A stretch of 64,000 bases of DNA from positions 434,001 to 498,000 of the forward strand of contig NZ_MAQX01000033.1 in the NCBI RefSeq assembly GCF_001682865.1, in the 5' to 3' direction. Position 1 is the stretch's first letter. Every line of letters begins with the position of its first letter. Of this stretch, positions 51,688-60,881 are shown piece by piece. Below the pieces are notes generated by a model, which did no database searches, was not told the origin of the DNA, and worked only from the letters and a program-made list of their open reading frames with translations. Source of the stretch: Bacillus sp. FJAT-26390. GTDB lineage: Bacteria > Bacillota > Bacilli > Paenibacillales > Paenibacillaceae. The translations under genes were made by a program, and so were the position numbers.

Positions 51688-53046
51688 ATGAAGAAGAAAT
51701 GGAAAGCGTTGATGGTTGCTACACTATGTTTGGTACTGCTTGCTGGTTGCAGCGGCGCACCCGGAGCGCCCGCTCAAAACAATAACAAAAATAATGGCGG
51801 TGAAGCGCAAGCTTCGGACAAGTTGGATTGGAGCAAAACTAGCGACCCTTCTTTGAAGGGCCAAGAAATTAACGTGCTATGGGCTGTATCTAAAGGCGCA
51901 GAAAGCCCGCGCGTCGATATGGTGAAGAAATTTACAGAGAAGACGGGCATCAAAGTAAACATTATGGGTGTTGATTACAACTCCTTATATTCCAAAATTA
52001 CCGTATCCGCATTGTCGAACTCCGCCGATCTCGATGTCGTGGAGATGGACACCATCTGGGCCGGCCAATTTCTTGAAGGCAACTTGGCAGAGGACTTAAC
52101 AGATATCATTCCTCAAGATGTCAAAAGCCAATTTACGCCATCATCCTTAAGCTCAGTAACCTATAACGGCCGTCTTGCTGCGATTCCTTGGTATTCCGGA
52201 ACGAAGCATTTCTACTGGAACAAAGAGCTTTTGGCTAAAGCCGGCATTACGCAAGCTCCAAAAACTTGGGATGAATTCCGTGAAGCTTCGAAAAAACTTA
52301 CCGGTAACGGCATTTATGCATCCGGCTGGTCTTGGAAGCAATCCGAAGCGCTAATTACGGATTACGTCAGCTTGACCTATGCTTTTGGCGGCAAATTTTT
52401 CGACGAAAACGGCAAGCCTTCCTTTAACAAGGGCGGTGCTCTAGATGCCCTTAAATACATGGTCGAAATTCTTAATACCGACAAAACCGTTGACCCTGCA
52501 AGCTTGCAATGGTCAGAGGAAGATGTAACGCGCGCATTCTCTGCCGGCAAGCTGGCTATGATCAGCTCGTGGGAAGGCCGCTACCCGGATTTGAACGATC
52601 CAGCCAAATCCAATGTAGTCGACAAAACGGATGTTGGTCTAATGCCTGGCCAAGGGGATGTCGTTTCCTCCGCGGTTACGGGTTCGGAAGGTCTAGCGTT
52701 GATGAAGAGCAGCAAGCACAAACAAGCGGCTCTTGCTTTCTTGAAGTGGATTGGAGAAAGAGAATATCAACTGGACGAGTATGTCATCGAAGGCCAATAT
52801 CCGGTTCTTCAAAGCCTGTACACCGATCCAGAGCTTCTAGCAGCGGATAAAACAAACACCATCAAGAAGATTTCCGAGCAGTACAACTACGGACATGACC
52901 GTCCGAATGCGCCAGGATATGTTCACTGGTCCGATATTTTATCTGCCGATCTGCATCAAGCGCTGCTCGGTCAAAAAACACCGGAAGAAGCTTTAAACGA
53001 CGCTTCGGAGAAAATTGAGAAAGCCATTGCAGAATCTACAAAATGA
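51688..53046 (+). CDS. Sugar ABC transporter substrate-binding lipoprotein
   Basis: A 452-residue lipoprotein with the lipobox VLLAGCSG at residues 18-25 and a Gly/Asn/Gln-rich linker. The body is a cluster-1 sugar-binding fold: FTEKTGIKVNIMGVDYNSLY, DLDVVEMDTIWAGQFLEGNL, MISSWEGRYPDLNDPAKSNV. It supplies the MalFG-type permeases downstream. Start ATG 51688 follows CGGAGGTGT. The 278-nt leader carries two repressor sites. The sugar is likely a beta-linked disaccharide, inferred from the kinase and GH4 genes. Confidence 0.9.
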   Translation: MKKKWKALMVATLCLVLLAGCSGAPGAPAQNNNKNNGGEAQASDKLDWSKTSDPSLKGQEINVLWAVSKGAESPRVDMVKKFTEKTGIKVNIMGVDYNSLYSKITVSALSNSADLDVVEMDTIWAGQFLEGNLAEDLTDIIPQDVKSQFTPSSLSSVTYNGRLAAIPWYSGTKHFYWNKELLAKAGITQAPKTWDEFREASKKLTGNGIYASGWSWKQSEALITDYVSLTYAFGGKFFDENGKPSFNKGGALDALKYMVEILNTDKTVDPASLQWSEEDVTRAFSAGKLAMISSWEGRYPDLNDPAKSNVVDKTDVGLMPGQGDVVSSAVTGSEGLALMKSSKHKQAALAFLKWIGEREYQLDEYVIEGQYPVLQSLYTDPELLAADKTNTIKKISEQYNYGHDRPNAPGYVHWSDILSADLHQALLGQKTPEEALNDASEKIEKAIAESTK

Positions 53047-53113
53047 TAAACGGAATTCGACGGTTAGCTCTCGGAGCGAGAGCTAACCGCAGTGTTCTTT
53101 AGAGGGAGGACCT

Positions 53114-54019
53114 ATGAATAAATCCATCGGCAGCAAAAGACGACTATTAAACCATGACCGCAAAAATATGCTATTGGCGCTTTTATTCATTTTGCCCACT
53201 GCTTATTTACTAATAAAAACATTCGTTGTACCGGTGTACGACACGATCATTTGGAGCTTCTATCATTACAATCTGATGGATGGCTCTACTTCGTATTATG
53301 TTGGATTTAAAAACTATTTGGACGTTCTCAAAAGCGCAGACTTCCAAATTTCGATGAACCGCACGCTAGTTTTCACCGTATTATCCGTTTCATTAGAGCT
53401 GTTTTTCGGCTTCGTCAGCGCGCTGCTGCTGAACCAAACTTTTAAGGGAAGATCGTTTTTTAGAGCAATCATCATTATTCCTTGGGCACTGCTTACGCTC
53501 GTTAACGGTCTAACTTGGCAGTGGATCTTGAACCCTGGGTATGGCGCTTTAACGGTCCTATTGCACAAATTGCATTTGCTTGCCCCTGATGTAAATCCGG
53601 TATGGCTCGCAGATCCAAGTCATTTGGTTTATTTCGTTGTCCTTGCGGATGCTTGGAAGATGACACCTTTCATAACCATTATCCTGCTTGCAGGTTTACA
53701 GGCGATCTCTTCCGATCTCTATGAAGCTTCCATGCTCGATGGCGCTAACTTTTGGAAAAAAATATTTCATATCACCCTCCCGCAGCTCGCTCCTTCTATT
53801 ATGATGGCACTTGTCCTGCGGACGATGGGCGCTTTCAAAGTGTACGATGTGCTGACCGTCTTCACCGGAGACGCGACAACATCCGTCTCTTATTTAACCT
53901 TTAACAATGCGTTTCGCTATTTCTTTCTCGGGAAGGCATCTGCCATGGCGTGGATGACAGCAATCGTCATACTGTTACTGGCTATCCTCTATATGCGTCT
54001 GCTTAACAAAAAAGAATAA
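53114..54019 (+). CDS. Sugar ABC transporter permease, MalF type
   Basis: A 301-residue inner-membrane protein with six helices. The EAA loop is LYEASMLDGANFWKKIFHIT followed by LPQLAPSI, near residue 203-231. It lies 67 bp after the binding protein and 21 bp before the second permease. No ATPase is present; a shared MsmX-type ATPase would serve. Confidence 0.93.
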   Translation: MNKSIGSKRRLLNHDRKNMLLALLFILPTAYLLIKTFVVPVYDTIIWSFYHYNLMDGSTSYYVGFKNYLDVLKSADFQISMNRTLVFTVLSVSLELFFGFVSALLLNQTFKGRSFFRAIIIIPWALLTLVNGLTWQWILNPGYGALTVLLHKLHLLAPDVNPVWLADPSHLVYFVVLADAWKMTPFITIILLAGLQAISSDLYEASMLDGANFWKKIFHITLPQLAPSIMMALVLRTMGAFKVYDVLTVFTGDATTSVSYLTFNNAFRYFFLGKASAMAWMTAIVILLLAILYMRLLNKKE

Positions 54020-54040
54020 CAACTTCGCGGAGGTGAAAAC

Positions 54041-54964
54041 ATGCACTCGAAAAAAAATAAATGGAATCAGATGTTCAAAGCGGCCAGCACCGATTTATTT
54101 CCGCCCTTTTATTTGTGGGTAGGCGTCATTTTGCTCGCTATATTTACCTTAGTTCCTTTTCTTTACCTGTTCTTATCATCGTTATCTCTGGAAGTCGAAC
54201 TGATTAACGGTCATCTTATTCCACACTCGCCAACACTCAAAAACTATATCGGCCTGCTTACAGGCAGCAATGCTGTCATGTTCCTCAGCGCGTTAAAGAA
54301 CAGCATCGTCGTGTCGGTACTGGTCACTTTAATCTCGATATTTGTAGGTGTCTTTGCGGCGTACGCATTTTCCCGTATTAAATTCCCTTTTCGCAAAACG
54401 GGATTGTTTGTTGTACTCGCCGTGCAAATCATGCCTTCGATTAGCATTATTACACCTTTATACATCCTGATTAGAGACGGGATCACGCTCGATATTCCGT
54501 TTACAGGAATCGTCTTGTTCCAGACGCCGCCACTGCTCGATTCGGTATGGGCTTTGATTTTCTCGTATACATCATTCAGCTTGCCATATGTCGTATGGCT
54601 TCTTGCCGGGTATTTCCAAACGATACCGAAGGAGCTGGAAGAAGCTTCGTACGTGGACGGATGCAACCGTTTTAGAACGATGTTCCGCATTATTTTGCCA
54701 TTATCCATGCCCGGCATAGCAGCTACCGCTATTTTTGCCTTCTTGAATGCATGGGATGAATTTCTGTTTGCGAATGCGTTCACCCAAACGTACACTTCCA
54801 AAACGCTGCCTATCATGGTAGCCGAGTTTGTAGGCAAGCACAGCATCGACTGGGGCTCCATGACTGCCGGCGGTTTCCTTGCTTCGCTGCCACCGGTTAT
54901 TATCTCACTCTTCCTGTATAAATACATTATTGGCGGAGTCATGGCTGGCGGGGTAAAAGAATGA
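54041..54964 (+). CDS. Sugar ABC transporter permease, MalG type
   Basis: A 307-residue permease with six helices. The EAA loop reads ELEEASYVDGCNRFRTMFRI with ILPLSMPGI following, near residue 203-232. The C-terminus YKYIIGGVMAGGVKE is typical of the MalG group. It overlaps the kinase gene by four bases, so translation is coupled. It starts behind GCGGAGGTG. Confidence 0.93.
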   Translation: MHSKKNKWNQMFKAASTDLFPPFYLWVGVILLAIFTLVPFLYLFLSSLSLEVELINGHLIPHSPTLKNYIGLLTGSNAVMFLSALKNSIVVSVLVTLISIFVGVFAAYAFSRIKFPFRKTGLFVVLAVQIMPSISIITPLYILIRDGITLDIPFTGIVLFQTPPLLDSVWALIFSYTSFSLPYVVWLLAGYFQTIPKELEEASYVDGCNRFRTMFRIILPLSMPGIAATAIFAFLNAWDEFLFANAFTQTYTSKTLPIMVAEFVGKHSIDWGSMTAGGFLASLPPVIISLFLYKYIIGGVMAGGVKE

Positions 54965-55950
54965 CGATCAACAGCTACATTATTGGCATCGATGGCGGAG
55001 GCTCTAAAACCTATGCCGTTATCGTTGATGCAAATGGCGATAAAATCAGCAGCGGAGTAGCCGGACCAAGCAACCATCAAACCATAGGCATAGACAAAGC
55101 TTTAGCAAATATTAACGATTCGATCGATCAGGCGCTGCAAGCAGCCGGGTTATCGCATGCCGATATTGCTTTTGCGCAGTACGGACTGGCTGGACTCGAC
55201 CGAGAGCAAGATTACCAGATTGTCCGGCCTGCTTTATCCCATATTCCATTCGCACGCTGGAACATCGTATCCGACACGTTTGAAGGACTTCGGACGGGGA
55301 GCCCCAGCAATATCGGCGTTGTGCTCATTTGCGGCACCGGCTCTAATGCCGCCGGAAGAAATGAAGCCGGTGAAACGGTGCAAGTAGGCGGGATCGGTTA
55401 TTTGTATGGGGATAATCTCGGAGCAAATTATATGGCAACGACGATGTTCCGCGCGGCAGTCAGGTCCTGGGAGGGCCGTGAAATCCCTTCGGTTCTGCCA
55501 GAGAAGCTGCTGCAATATTTCGGCTTCCCTACAATGGGAGCGCTCATTAATGACTTTCTCGATCGGGAAATCCAATATATTCGCGAAGGCAAATTGACCA
55601 TCTCATTGCATGAAGCCGCCCGCGAAGGAGATGCGCTCGCTATCCGCCTGCTGAAGGAAGCAGGAAATGAGCTAGGTATAACGGCAAATACGGTTATTCG
55701 CAGGCTCGGCGGGTTTAAAGGAATAACGGTTCCTATCGTGCTCGTCGGAAGCGTCCTACAGAAGGGACGCAGCCCTTATCTTCTAAATGAATTACGTAGA
55801 GTGCTAGAGCTTGAGAATCCAAACGTAGAATTAATCATTCCTGAGCTCGCACCGGTATATGGCGCGATATTGCTGGCAATGGATCATTTAGAGATTCCAG
55901 CCACAAAAGAAACGATACAGAAATTCAACGCAAACGGAGGATATGAATGA
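54961..55950 (+). CDS. BadF/BadG-type sugar kinase, N-acetylglucosamine kinase-like
   Basis: A 329-residue ASKHA kinase with phosphate-1 GIDGGGSKTYAVIVDANGDK (residues 9-28), phosphate-2 LICGTGSNAAGRN near 118 and the family segment GGIGYLYGDNLGANYMATTM. It phosphorylates N-acetylglucosamine or a related (di)saccharide with ATP. It overlaps the permease gene by four bases and the GH4 gene by four bases, so all are one translation-coupled operon. In this setting it probably supplies the 6-phosphate that GH4 needs. Exact substrate is unproven. Confidence 0.85.
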   Translation: MTINSYIIGIDGGGSKTYAVIVDANGDKISSGVAGPSNHQTIGIDKALANINDSIDQALQAAGLSHADIAFAQYGLAGLDREQDYQIVRPALSHIPFARWNIVSDTFEGLRTGSPSNIGVVLICGTGSNAAGRNEAGETVQVGGIGYLYGDNLGANYMATTMFRAAVRSWEGREIPSVLPEKLLQYFGFPTMGALINDFLDREIQYIREGKLTISLHEAAREGDALAIRLLKEAGNELGITANTVIRRLGGFKGITVPIVLVGSVLQKGRSPYLLNELRRVLELENPNVELIIPELAPVYGAILLAMDHLEIPATKETIQKFNANGGYE

Positions 55951-57269
55951 TGAGAGAACCACATTTGAAAATAGCGGTAATTGGCGGAGGATCTTCGTAT
56001 ACGCCGGAGCTGATCGAGGGCTTTATCAAACGTTATCATGAATTGCCGGTTAAGGATTTGTATTTGGTCGATATTGAAGCAGGACGGGAGAAGCTCGAAA
56101 TCGTAGGCAGTCTAGCAAAACGCATGCTGGAGAAAGCGAACGTCCCTATTAACCTTCATCTCACGTTTGATAGACGCGAGGCCATCCGTGATGCCGACTT
56201 CGTAACGACTCAAATGCGGGTAGGGCTGCTGGAGGCACGCGGCCGTGATGAGCGGATTCCGCTTAAATACAATTGCATCGGCCAGGAAACGACCGGCGCT
56301 GGCGGCTTCGCCAAAGGGCTGCGGACCATTCCTGTTATTCTGGACATCTGCAAAGACATCGAGGAGCTTGCGCCTAACGCGCTACTGGTCAACTTCACCA
56401 ATCCAGCCGGCATGGTAACAGAGGCGGTGTTGAAGTACTCCAAGGTCCGTACAATGGGACTTTGCAATCTTCCAATTGAAACGAAAATGCAAATCGCTAA
56501 TCTAATGGGTGTAGATGTATCCAGCATCGATATTGAAATGGTCGGCATTAACCATCTGAACTGGACGACCAAAATTTTAGTAGACGGCGTGGACAGAACG
56601 GCTGAAATTTTGTTCCAAGCTTCCGGCGATTCCAAGTTTACGATGCAAAATATTCCCGGCTTCTCGTGGAGCCCTGAGTTTATCCAATCGCTGGGCGCGC
56701 TGCCTTGCGGCTATCACCGCTACTTCTATATGAAAGAACAAATGCTGAAGAAGCAGCTTGAGGAAGTCCAAACCAAAGGAACTCGCGCGGAGATTGTGAA
56801 GCAGGTAGAAACCGAGCTGTTCGAGCTGTACAAAGATCCGAACCTTGCCGTTAAGCCCAAACAATTGGAGCTGCGCGGCGGCGCATATTATTCGGAAGCC
56901 GCTCTTAATTTGATATCTTCTATCTACAACAATAAGAAAGATTGCCAGATTGTAAATGTAAGAAACAACGGTACGATTCCAAGCCTCCCAGATGATGCAT
57001 CCATTGAGGTAAACTGCGTCATTGGCTCCGAAGGCGCAAAACCGATTCAGCTTACCACACCAATGAACCCAAAAATACGCGGCCTTCTGCAAATTGTAAA
57101 AGCGTATGAGGAGCTTGCCATCGAGGCAGCTGTTAAAGGCGACTATAATGCTGCTCTGCAAGCACTGACTATCCATCCGCTCGTTGGGTCAGTCGATCTT
57201 GCAAAGCCTATGCTTGATGATATCCTAGAACAAAACCGTGCGTTTTTGCCCCAATTCAACAGATCATAA
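55947..57269 (+). CDS. GH4 6-phospho-beta-glucosidase-like NAD-dependent glycosidase
   Basis: A 440-residue enzyme of family GH4, which cleaves sugar 6-phosphates by an NAD and Mn2+ redox mechanism. NAD loop IAVIGGGSSYTPELIEGF lies at residues 9-26. GQETTGAGGF, the metal Cys motif GLCNLPIETK, the MVGINHLNW His motif and PCGYHRYF all match LicH/ChbF-type members. It acts on a phosphorylated disaccharide, which normally comes from a PTS; here the neighbours are an ABC importer and a kinase. It is the last gene of the operon and is followed by a terminator at 57274-57322. Confidence 0.9.
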   Translation: MMREPHLKIAVIGGGSSYTPELIEGFIKRYHELPVKDLYLVDIEAGREKLEIVGSLAKRMLEKANVPINLHLTFDRREAIRDADFVTTQMRVGLLEARGRDERIPLKYNCIGQETTGAGGFAKGLRTIPVILDICKDIEELAPNALLVNFTNPAGMVTEAVLKYSKVRTMGLCNLPIETKMQIANLMGVDVSSIDIEMVGINHLNWTTKILVDGVDRTAEILFQASGDSKFTMQNIPGFSWSPEFIQSLGALPCGYHRYFYMKEQMLKKQLEEVQTKGTRAEIVKQVETELFELYKDPNLAVKPKQLELRGGAYYSEAALNLISSIYNNKKDCQIVNVRNNGTIPSLPDDASIEVNCVIGSEGAKPIQLTTPMNPKIRGLLQIVKAYEELAIEAAVKGDYNAALQALTIHPLVGSVDLAKPMLDDILEQNRAFLPQFNRS

Positions 57270-57273
57270 TAAG

Positions 57274-57322
57274 AAAGGGCGCAGGCTCCTGTCGAATCAC
57301 ATGACAAGAGCGTGCGCCCTTT
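57274..57322. terminator. Bidirectional terminator
   Basis: AAAGGGCGCA (57274-57283) pairs with TGCGCCCTTT (57313-57322), and inner segments GTC/GAC and GCTC/GAGC extend the stem. It lies between convergent GH4 and rpoN genes and overlaps the rpoN stop codon. Confidence 0.85.
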
Positions 57323-58619
57323 ACTTAAGTGATCTTTTCCTCCAAGCAGAGGACATGATGTTCATTTGCTCTCTATATTTGGTTACCGTTCGACGCGAGA
57401 TCAGCAGCCCCTCGCCTGCAAGAAGCGCAACGATCCGTTGATCCGATAAGGGCGACTCCCGCTTCTCCGCAGCGATAAGCGCACGGATTCGCTCCTTCAT
57501 ATAAATAGCTGAGACCATCGATCCATCCGCATGATGAATAGAAGAGGCAAAAAAATATTTAAGCTCGTACAATCCCCACGGCGTTCGAATATACTTATGG
57601 CTTATGGCACGGCTGACCGTCGATTCATGGATGCGCAGCGCTTCGGCAACTTGCTTCATCGTCATAGGCCGAATATGAAGGATGCCATTCCTGCAGAACT
57701 CCGCCTGCATTTCAAACATAACGCCGGCGGTTCTTAGCAGCGTCGCCTTTCTTCGTTCGATGCTGTCGGTAAGCCCTTTCGCTGCCTGCCAGTGCCCGGT
57801 CAAATAGCGGTGAACGTCCTTTGAAGGATTTTGCTCCAGCATGCTAAGGTAAGAATGATTTAAAGTGATGGTCGGAAGAGAGGATCGTTCAAGAATCACC
57901 TCGTATTTCCCTTCCAGCTGCCTAAGCGCAAGATCAGGCATGATATACTGGGGCTTTTCTCTGCTGTACAAGGCTCCCGGCTTCGGATTAAGCGTGCTTA
58001 TGACCGTTATGGCTGCTTTAATGTCCGCTAGTTCTGTTTCGTATTTATCCGCTAGCTGCTTCAGCTTTCCTTGCCCGATGCTGACGAGGTCATGCTGGAC
58101 AAGGCTGTATACCAAAAGGCTGCTCTCCTGCTGCTGCCGCAATTGGAGGACCAGGCACTCTGCTAATGTTGATGCCCCCACGCCATATGGCTCTAGGCTC
58201 TGAATTAGGCTCACAGCGTCACATACCTGTGCTAAAGGAATGCCTTTCATTGCCGAAAGCTCTTCTTTGCTGTGCAGAAGATAACCCTTGTCATCCAAAT
58301 TTCCGATGATCCAGCTGCATAAAGAAAGAGCCGTCCGGTCAAGCTTCATGCAAGCTAGCTGTTCAAGCAATACCGATTCTAAGGTCGCATCGCCAGAAAG
58401 GTCGACATTTTGCCACCAGTCTGGTTGAGCGCCTCCTGCATAATGACTTAAGGGTGTTTCCTTCGCCGGCTGCAGCTCGATAAAAGGATTATCAACCGCT
58501 TGCTGCTTGATGTACTCGTTTAATTCCAAGGCGGACATATGCAGAATTTCCATAGACTGCCGCATTTGCGGAGTAAGCTGCAGCTTCTGCTGCTGTTGAG
58601 CAGCCAATGAGATTTCCAT
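57321..58619 (-). CDS. sigL: RNA polymerase sigma-54 factor
   Basis: A 432-residue alternative sigma factor. Region I is Gln/Leu-rich (QQQQKLQLTPQMRQSMEILH, ELNEYIKQQAVDNPFIELQP), a core-binding region follows, an HTH (MTMKQVAEALRIHESTVSRA) binds the -12 element, and the RpoN box RRTVTKYREQ near residue 408 binds -24. Length suits the SigL of Bacillota. It starts behind GGGGGAC. Its gene lies next to a sigma-54 activator and target operon. A cre site at 58639-58652 overlaps the predicted start of transcription, as reported for Bacillus sigL. Confidence 0.96.
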   Translation of the reverse strand: MEISLAAQQQQKLQLTPQMRQSMEILHMSALELNEYIKQQAVDNPFIELQPAKETPLSHYAGGAQPDWWQNVDLSGDATLESVLLEQLACMKLDRTALSLCSWIIGNLDDKGYLLHSKEELSAMKGIPLAQVCDAVSLIQSLEPYGVGASTLAECLVLQLRQQQESSLLVYSLVQHDLVSIGQGKLKQLADKYETELADIKAAITVISTLNPKPGALYSREKPQYIMPDLALRQLEGKYEVILERSSLPTITLNHSYLSMLEQNPSKDVHRYLTGHWQAAKGLTDSIERRKATLLRTAGVMFEMQAEFCRNGILHIRPMTMKQVAEALRIHESTVSRAISHKYIRTPWGLYELKYFFASSIHHADGSMVSAIYMKERIRALIAAEKRESPLSDQRIVALLAGEGLLISRRTVTKYREQMNIMSSAWRKRSLK

Positions 58620-58638
58620 ATACGTCCCCCCTCATTTT

Positions 58639-58662
58639 TGCAAACGCTTACTAAATAGTATA
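58639..58662 (-). promoter_or_regulatory. sigL promoter with cre site
   Basis: The motif TGCAAACGCTTACT (58639-58652) matches the cre consensus at 12 of 14 positions. Immediately upstream on the minus strand is TATACT (58662-58657), a candidate -10. The cre would cover the start site, about 20 bp before the ATG, so CcpA should repress sigL under glucose. The Bacillus sigL gene is known to be CcpA-regulated. Confidence 0.6.
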
Positions 58663-58698
58663 TTCGCTAATTCACTTCCGTAGCCACAGCAAAATAAA

Positions 58699-58730
58699 CC
58701 CTGCTCTCTTCGATGAGGAAGAAAGCAGGG
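58699..58730 (-). terminator. Terminator of the aldehyde dehydrogenase operon
   Basis: CCCTGCT (58699-58705) pairs with AGCAGGG (58724-58730), with inner TTC/GAA pairing. On the minus strand the stem is followed by TTTATTTTG. It lies 22 bp after the DUF779 stop codon and separates that operon from sigL. Confidence 0.8.
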
Positions 58731-58752
58731 CTTGCATGAGCGGAATAAGCGC

Positions 58753-59118
58753 TTATAGACCCAGCGCAGCCCGCTCCTCCTCGGTGAACAGCCTTGAGCG
58801 GGTCAGAAAACGCCGCCCCTCCGGCCCCTCCAGCGAGAACATCCCGCCTCTTCCGGGCACCACGTCGATGATGAGCTGCGTGTTTTTCCAATAATCGTAT
58901 TGCGCTTTGCTCATATAGAAAGGGGCATCGCCTATATCCCCCAGCCGGACATCGCTGTCACCGATCAGAAACTCCCCCTGCGCGTAACACATTGGAGAGC
59001 TGCCATCGCAGCAGCCGCCTGATTGATGGAACATGACGGGGCCATGCTTGCCCTTCAACCGTTCAATGAGCTCAAGCGCGACATCGGTAGCGATAACCTT
59101 GCTTACTTCCGCCGTCAT
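58753..59118 (-). CDS. DUF779 family protein
   Basis: A 121-residue protein of the DUF779 family, which almost always lies next to aldehyde dehydrogenases in sigma-54-controlled operons. It has a Cys-rich motif SGGCCDGSSPMC (residues 34-45) that could bind metal, and later GDIGDAPFYMSKAQYDYWKN. The function is unknown; it may be a chaperone or accessory factor. It is 12 bp downstream of the dehydrogenase. Its own ribosome binding site is weak, which fits translational coupling. Confidence 0.88.
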   Translation of the reverse strand: MTAEVSKVIATDVALELIERLKGKHGPVMFHQSGGCCDGSSPMCYAQGEFLIGDSDVRLGDIGDAPFYMSKAQYDYWKNTQLIIDVVPGRGGMFSLEGPEGRRFLTRSRLFTEEERAALGL

Positions 59119-59130
59119 CGAATGAGCCGC

Positions 59131-60651
59131 TTAGAAGAAGCCAAGTGCGTCGGGGCTGTAGCTGACAAGCAGGTTTTTGGTTTGCTGATAATGCGAAAGC
59201 ATCATTTTGTGATTCTCGCGCCCAATACCCGATGTTTTGTAGCCCCCGAACGCCGCATGCGCAGGATAAGCATGGTAGCAGTTCGTCCATACACGGCCGG
59301 CTTGAATGCCGCGGCCCATTCGGTAAGCCGTATTCATGTCGCGCGTCCATACGCCGGAGCCAAGCCCATAAAGCGTATCGTTGGCGATCGCCAGCGCTTC
59401 CTCCTGATCCTTAAAGGTCGTAACGGAGAGAACAGGGCCAAAGATCTCCTCTTGGAAAATCCTCATATTATTATGGCCTTTCAGCACGGTTGGCTGAATA
59501 TAGTAGCCATCTGCAATATCGCCCTCCATCGCCGCGCGATTGCCGCCAATGAGGCACTCGGCGCCTTCCTGCGCGCCGATGTCGATATAGCTCATTATTT
59601 TCTCCACCTGCTCGGTGGAGGCCTGCGCTCCAATCATCGTATCCGTGTCCAGCGGATTCCCCTGCTTAATTGATGCGACCCGCTTCAAAGCTCTTTCCAT
59701 AAACGAATCATAAATCGATTCCTGAATAAGTGCGCGCGACGGGCTGGTACATACTTCCCCTTGATTGAGCGCAAACATCGCAAACCCTTCGAGCGCTTTA
59801 TTAAAGAAGGCGTCATCGCGCGCGGTTACGTCCTCAAAGAAAATATTCGGCGACTTGCCGCCCAGCTCCAAGGTAACGGGGATGAGATTTTGCGAAGCAT
59901 ACTGCATAATTAAGCGGCCCGTCGTCGTCTCCCCGGTAAAGGCGATTTTGGCAATCCGGCTGCTTGAAGCAAGCGGCTTGCCCGCTTCGAGCCCGAAGCC
60001 GTTAACGATATTCAGAACGCCCGGCGGCAGCAGGTCTTGGATAAGCTCCATTAGCACCATGATGGATGCCGGCGTCTGCTCCGCGGGCTTCAGAACGATT
60101 GCGTTGCCGGCAGCAAGCGCCGGAGCAAGCTTCCATGTCGCCATAAGCAGCGGAAAGTTCCAAGGTATAATCTGACCGACGACGCCCAGCGGCTCATTAA
60201 AATGATAAGCGACCATATTGTCATCCAATTGGCTGAGCGAGCCCTCTTGCGCGCGGATGCTTCCTGCAAAATAGCGGAAGTGATCGATCGCGAGCGGCAG
60301 ATCGGCTGCAAGCGTCTCCCGTACCGGCTTGCCGTTATCCCATGTCTCGGCAACCGCCAGCATCTCTAAATTCGCTTCCATGCGATCGGCAATTTTATTT
60401 AAAATAACGGCGCGCTCCGCAACCGACGTGCGGCCCCATGCCTCCTTCGCAGCATGCGCTGCGTCCAATGCCAGCTCGATATCCTCTGAGGTCGAACGCG
60501 GCACCTCGCAAAAAACGCGGTTATTTACAGGCGACGGATTGTCGAAGTATTGGCCCTGAACGGGCGCAGTCCACTGTCCGCCGATAAAGTTTTCATACCG
60601 TTTTTTAAATGTAACCTTTGATCCGTTTTGTCCAGGTTGTGCATAAATCAT
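59131..60651 (-). CDS. NAD-dependent aldehyde dehydrogenase (AcoD/ExaC-like)
   Basis: A 506-residue enzyme that oxidises acetaldehyde or a related aldehyde to the acid. Catalytic Cys301 is in [11 protein letters not shown], Glu262 in [12 protein letters not shown], and the NAD-binding part has [20 protein letters not shown] and [12 protein letters not shown]. The length and QGEVC motif match the AcoD/ExaC group linked with ethanol or acetoin use. It starts behind TAAGGAGGCTG. The promoter upstream is a near-perfect sigma-54 type at 60691-60708. It is co-transcribed with DUF779. Confidence 0.93.
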   Translation of the reverse strand: MIYAQPGQNGSKVTFKKRYENFIGGQWTAPVQGQYFDNPSPVNNRVFCEVPRSTSEDIELALDAAHAAKEAWGRTSVAERAVILNKIADRMEANLEMLAVAETWDNGKPVRETLAADLPLAIDHFRYFAGSIRAQEGSLSQLDDNMVAYHFNEPLGVVGQIIPWNFPLLMATWKLAPALAAGNAIVLKPAEQTPASIMVLMELIQDLLPPGVLNIVNGFGLEAGKPLASSSRIAKIAFTGETTTGRLIMQYASQNLIPVTLELGGKSPNIFFEDVTARDDAFFNKALEGFAMFALNQGEVCTSPSRALIQESIYDSFMERALKRVASIKQGNPLDTDTMIGAQASTEQVEKIMSYIDIGAQEGAECLIGGNRAAMEGDIADGYYIQPTVLKGHNNMRIFQEEIFGPVLSVTTFKDQEEALAIANDTLYGLGSGVWTRDMNTAYRMGRGIQAGRVWTNCYHAYPAHAAFGGYKTSGIGRENHKMMLSHYQQTKNLLVSYSPDALGFF

Positions 60652-60690
60652 CTAGCTCAGCCTCCTTAAAATGGATTACATGAAATAGAT

Positions 60691-60708
60691 AAGCAAGAAT
60701 CGTGCCAA
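60691..60708 (-). promoter_or_regulatory. Sigma-54 (-24/-12) promoter of the aldehyde dehydrogenase operon
   Basis: Reading the minus strand the sequence TTGGCACGATTCTTGCTT matches the consensus TTGGCACG-N4-TTGCW perfectly. It lies 40 bp upstream of the dehydrogenase start. The activator and the sigma-54 gene itself are on either side. Confidence 0.93.
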
Positions 60709-60738
60709 CTTACAAAACAGCGCCATCACAGCTTTTTC

Positions 60739-60752
60739 TGTAAGCGCTTTAT
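60739..60752. promoter_or_regulatory. cre-like site between activator and dehydrogenase
   Basis: TGTAAGCGCTTTAT matches the cre consensus at 12 of 14 positions, with the last two bases differing. It is between the upstream activating site and the -24/-12 promoter, where CcpA could block looping or activation. Confidence 0.5.
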
Positions 60753-60782
60753 ATTCATTGTTTCGAATTGGCACAACGGAAG

Positions 60783-60799
60783 TGTTCCATTTCGGAACA
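60783..60799. promoter_or_regulatory. Candidate upstream activating site
   Basis: A perfect inverted repeat TGTTCC-N5-GGAACA about 75 bp upstream of the -24 element, where a sigma-54 enhancer-binding protein would act. It lies 40 bp upstream of the activator's own -10 as well, so it may also affect that gene. Confidence 0.55.
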
Positions 60800-60835
60800 T
60801 TCTGTCCGCATGCTCTCCATTAATAAAAGCAACTA

Positions 60836-60844
60836 TGGTATGAT
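60836..60844 (+). promoter_or_regulatory. Extended -10 promoter of the sigma-54 activator gene
   Basis: TGGTATGAT (60836-60844) is an extended -10 of the TGN-TATNAT type with no clear -35. It would start near 60851 and supports the downstream TTG start at 60882. Confidence 0.45.
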
Positions 60845-60881
60845 CGGGTTAGGATACCGATTGCGCCTGGAGGTGTTTAGT

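Noticed and set aside
54244-55080. A 278-codon minus-strand open frame
   Set aside because: It is the antisense of the MalG-type permease and kinase start. The composition (Ser/Met/Lys-rich, no motif) and lack of a ribosome binding site mark it as a shadow.
60768-60881. An N-terminal extension of the sigma-54 activator
   Set aside because: The frame is open, but this stretch contains the palindrome at 60783-60799 and an extended -10 promoter. The TTG at 60882 has a GGAGG site at the right distance.
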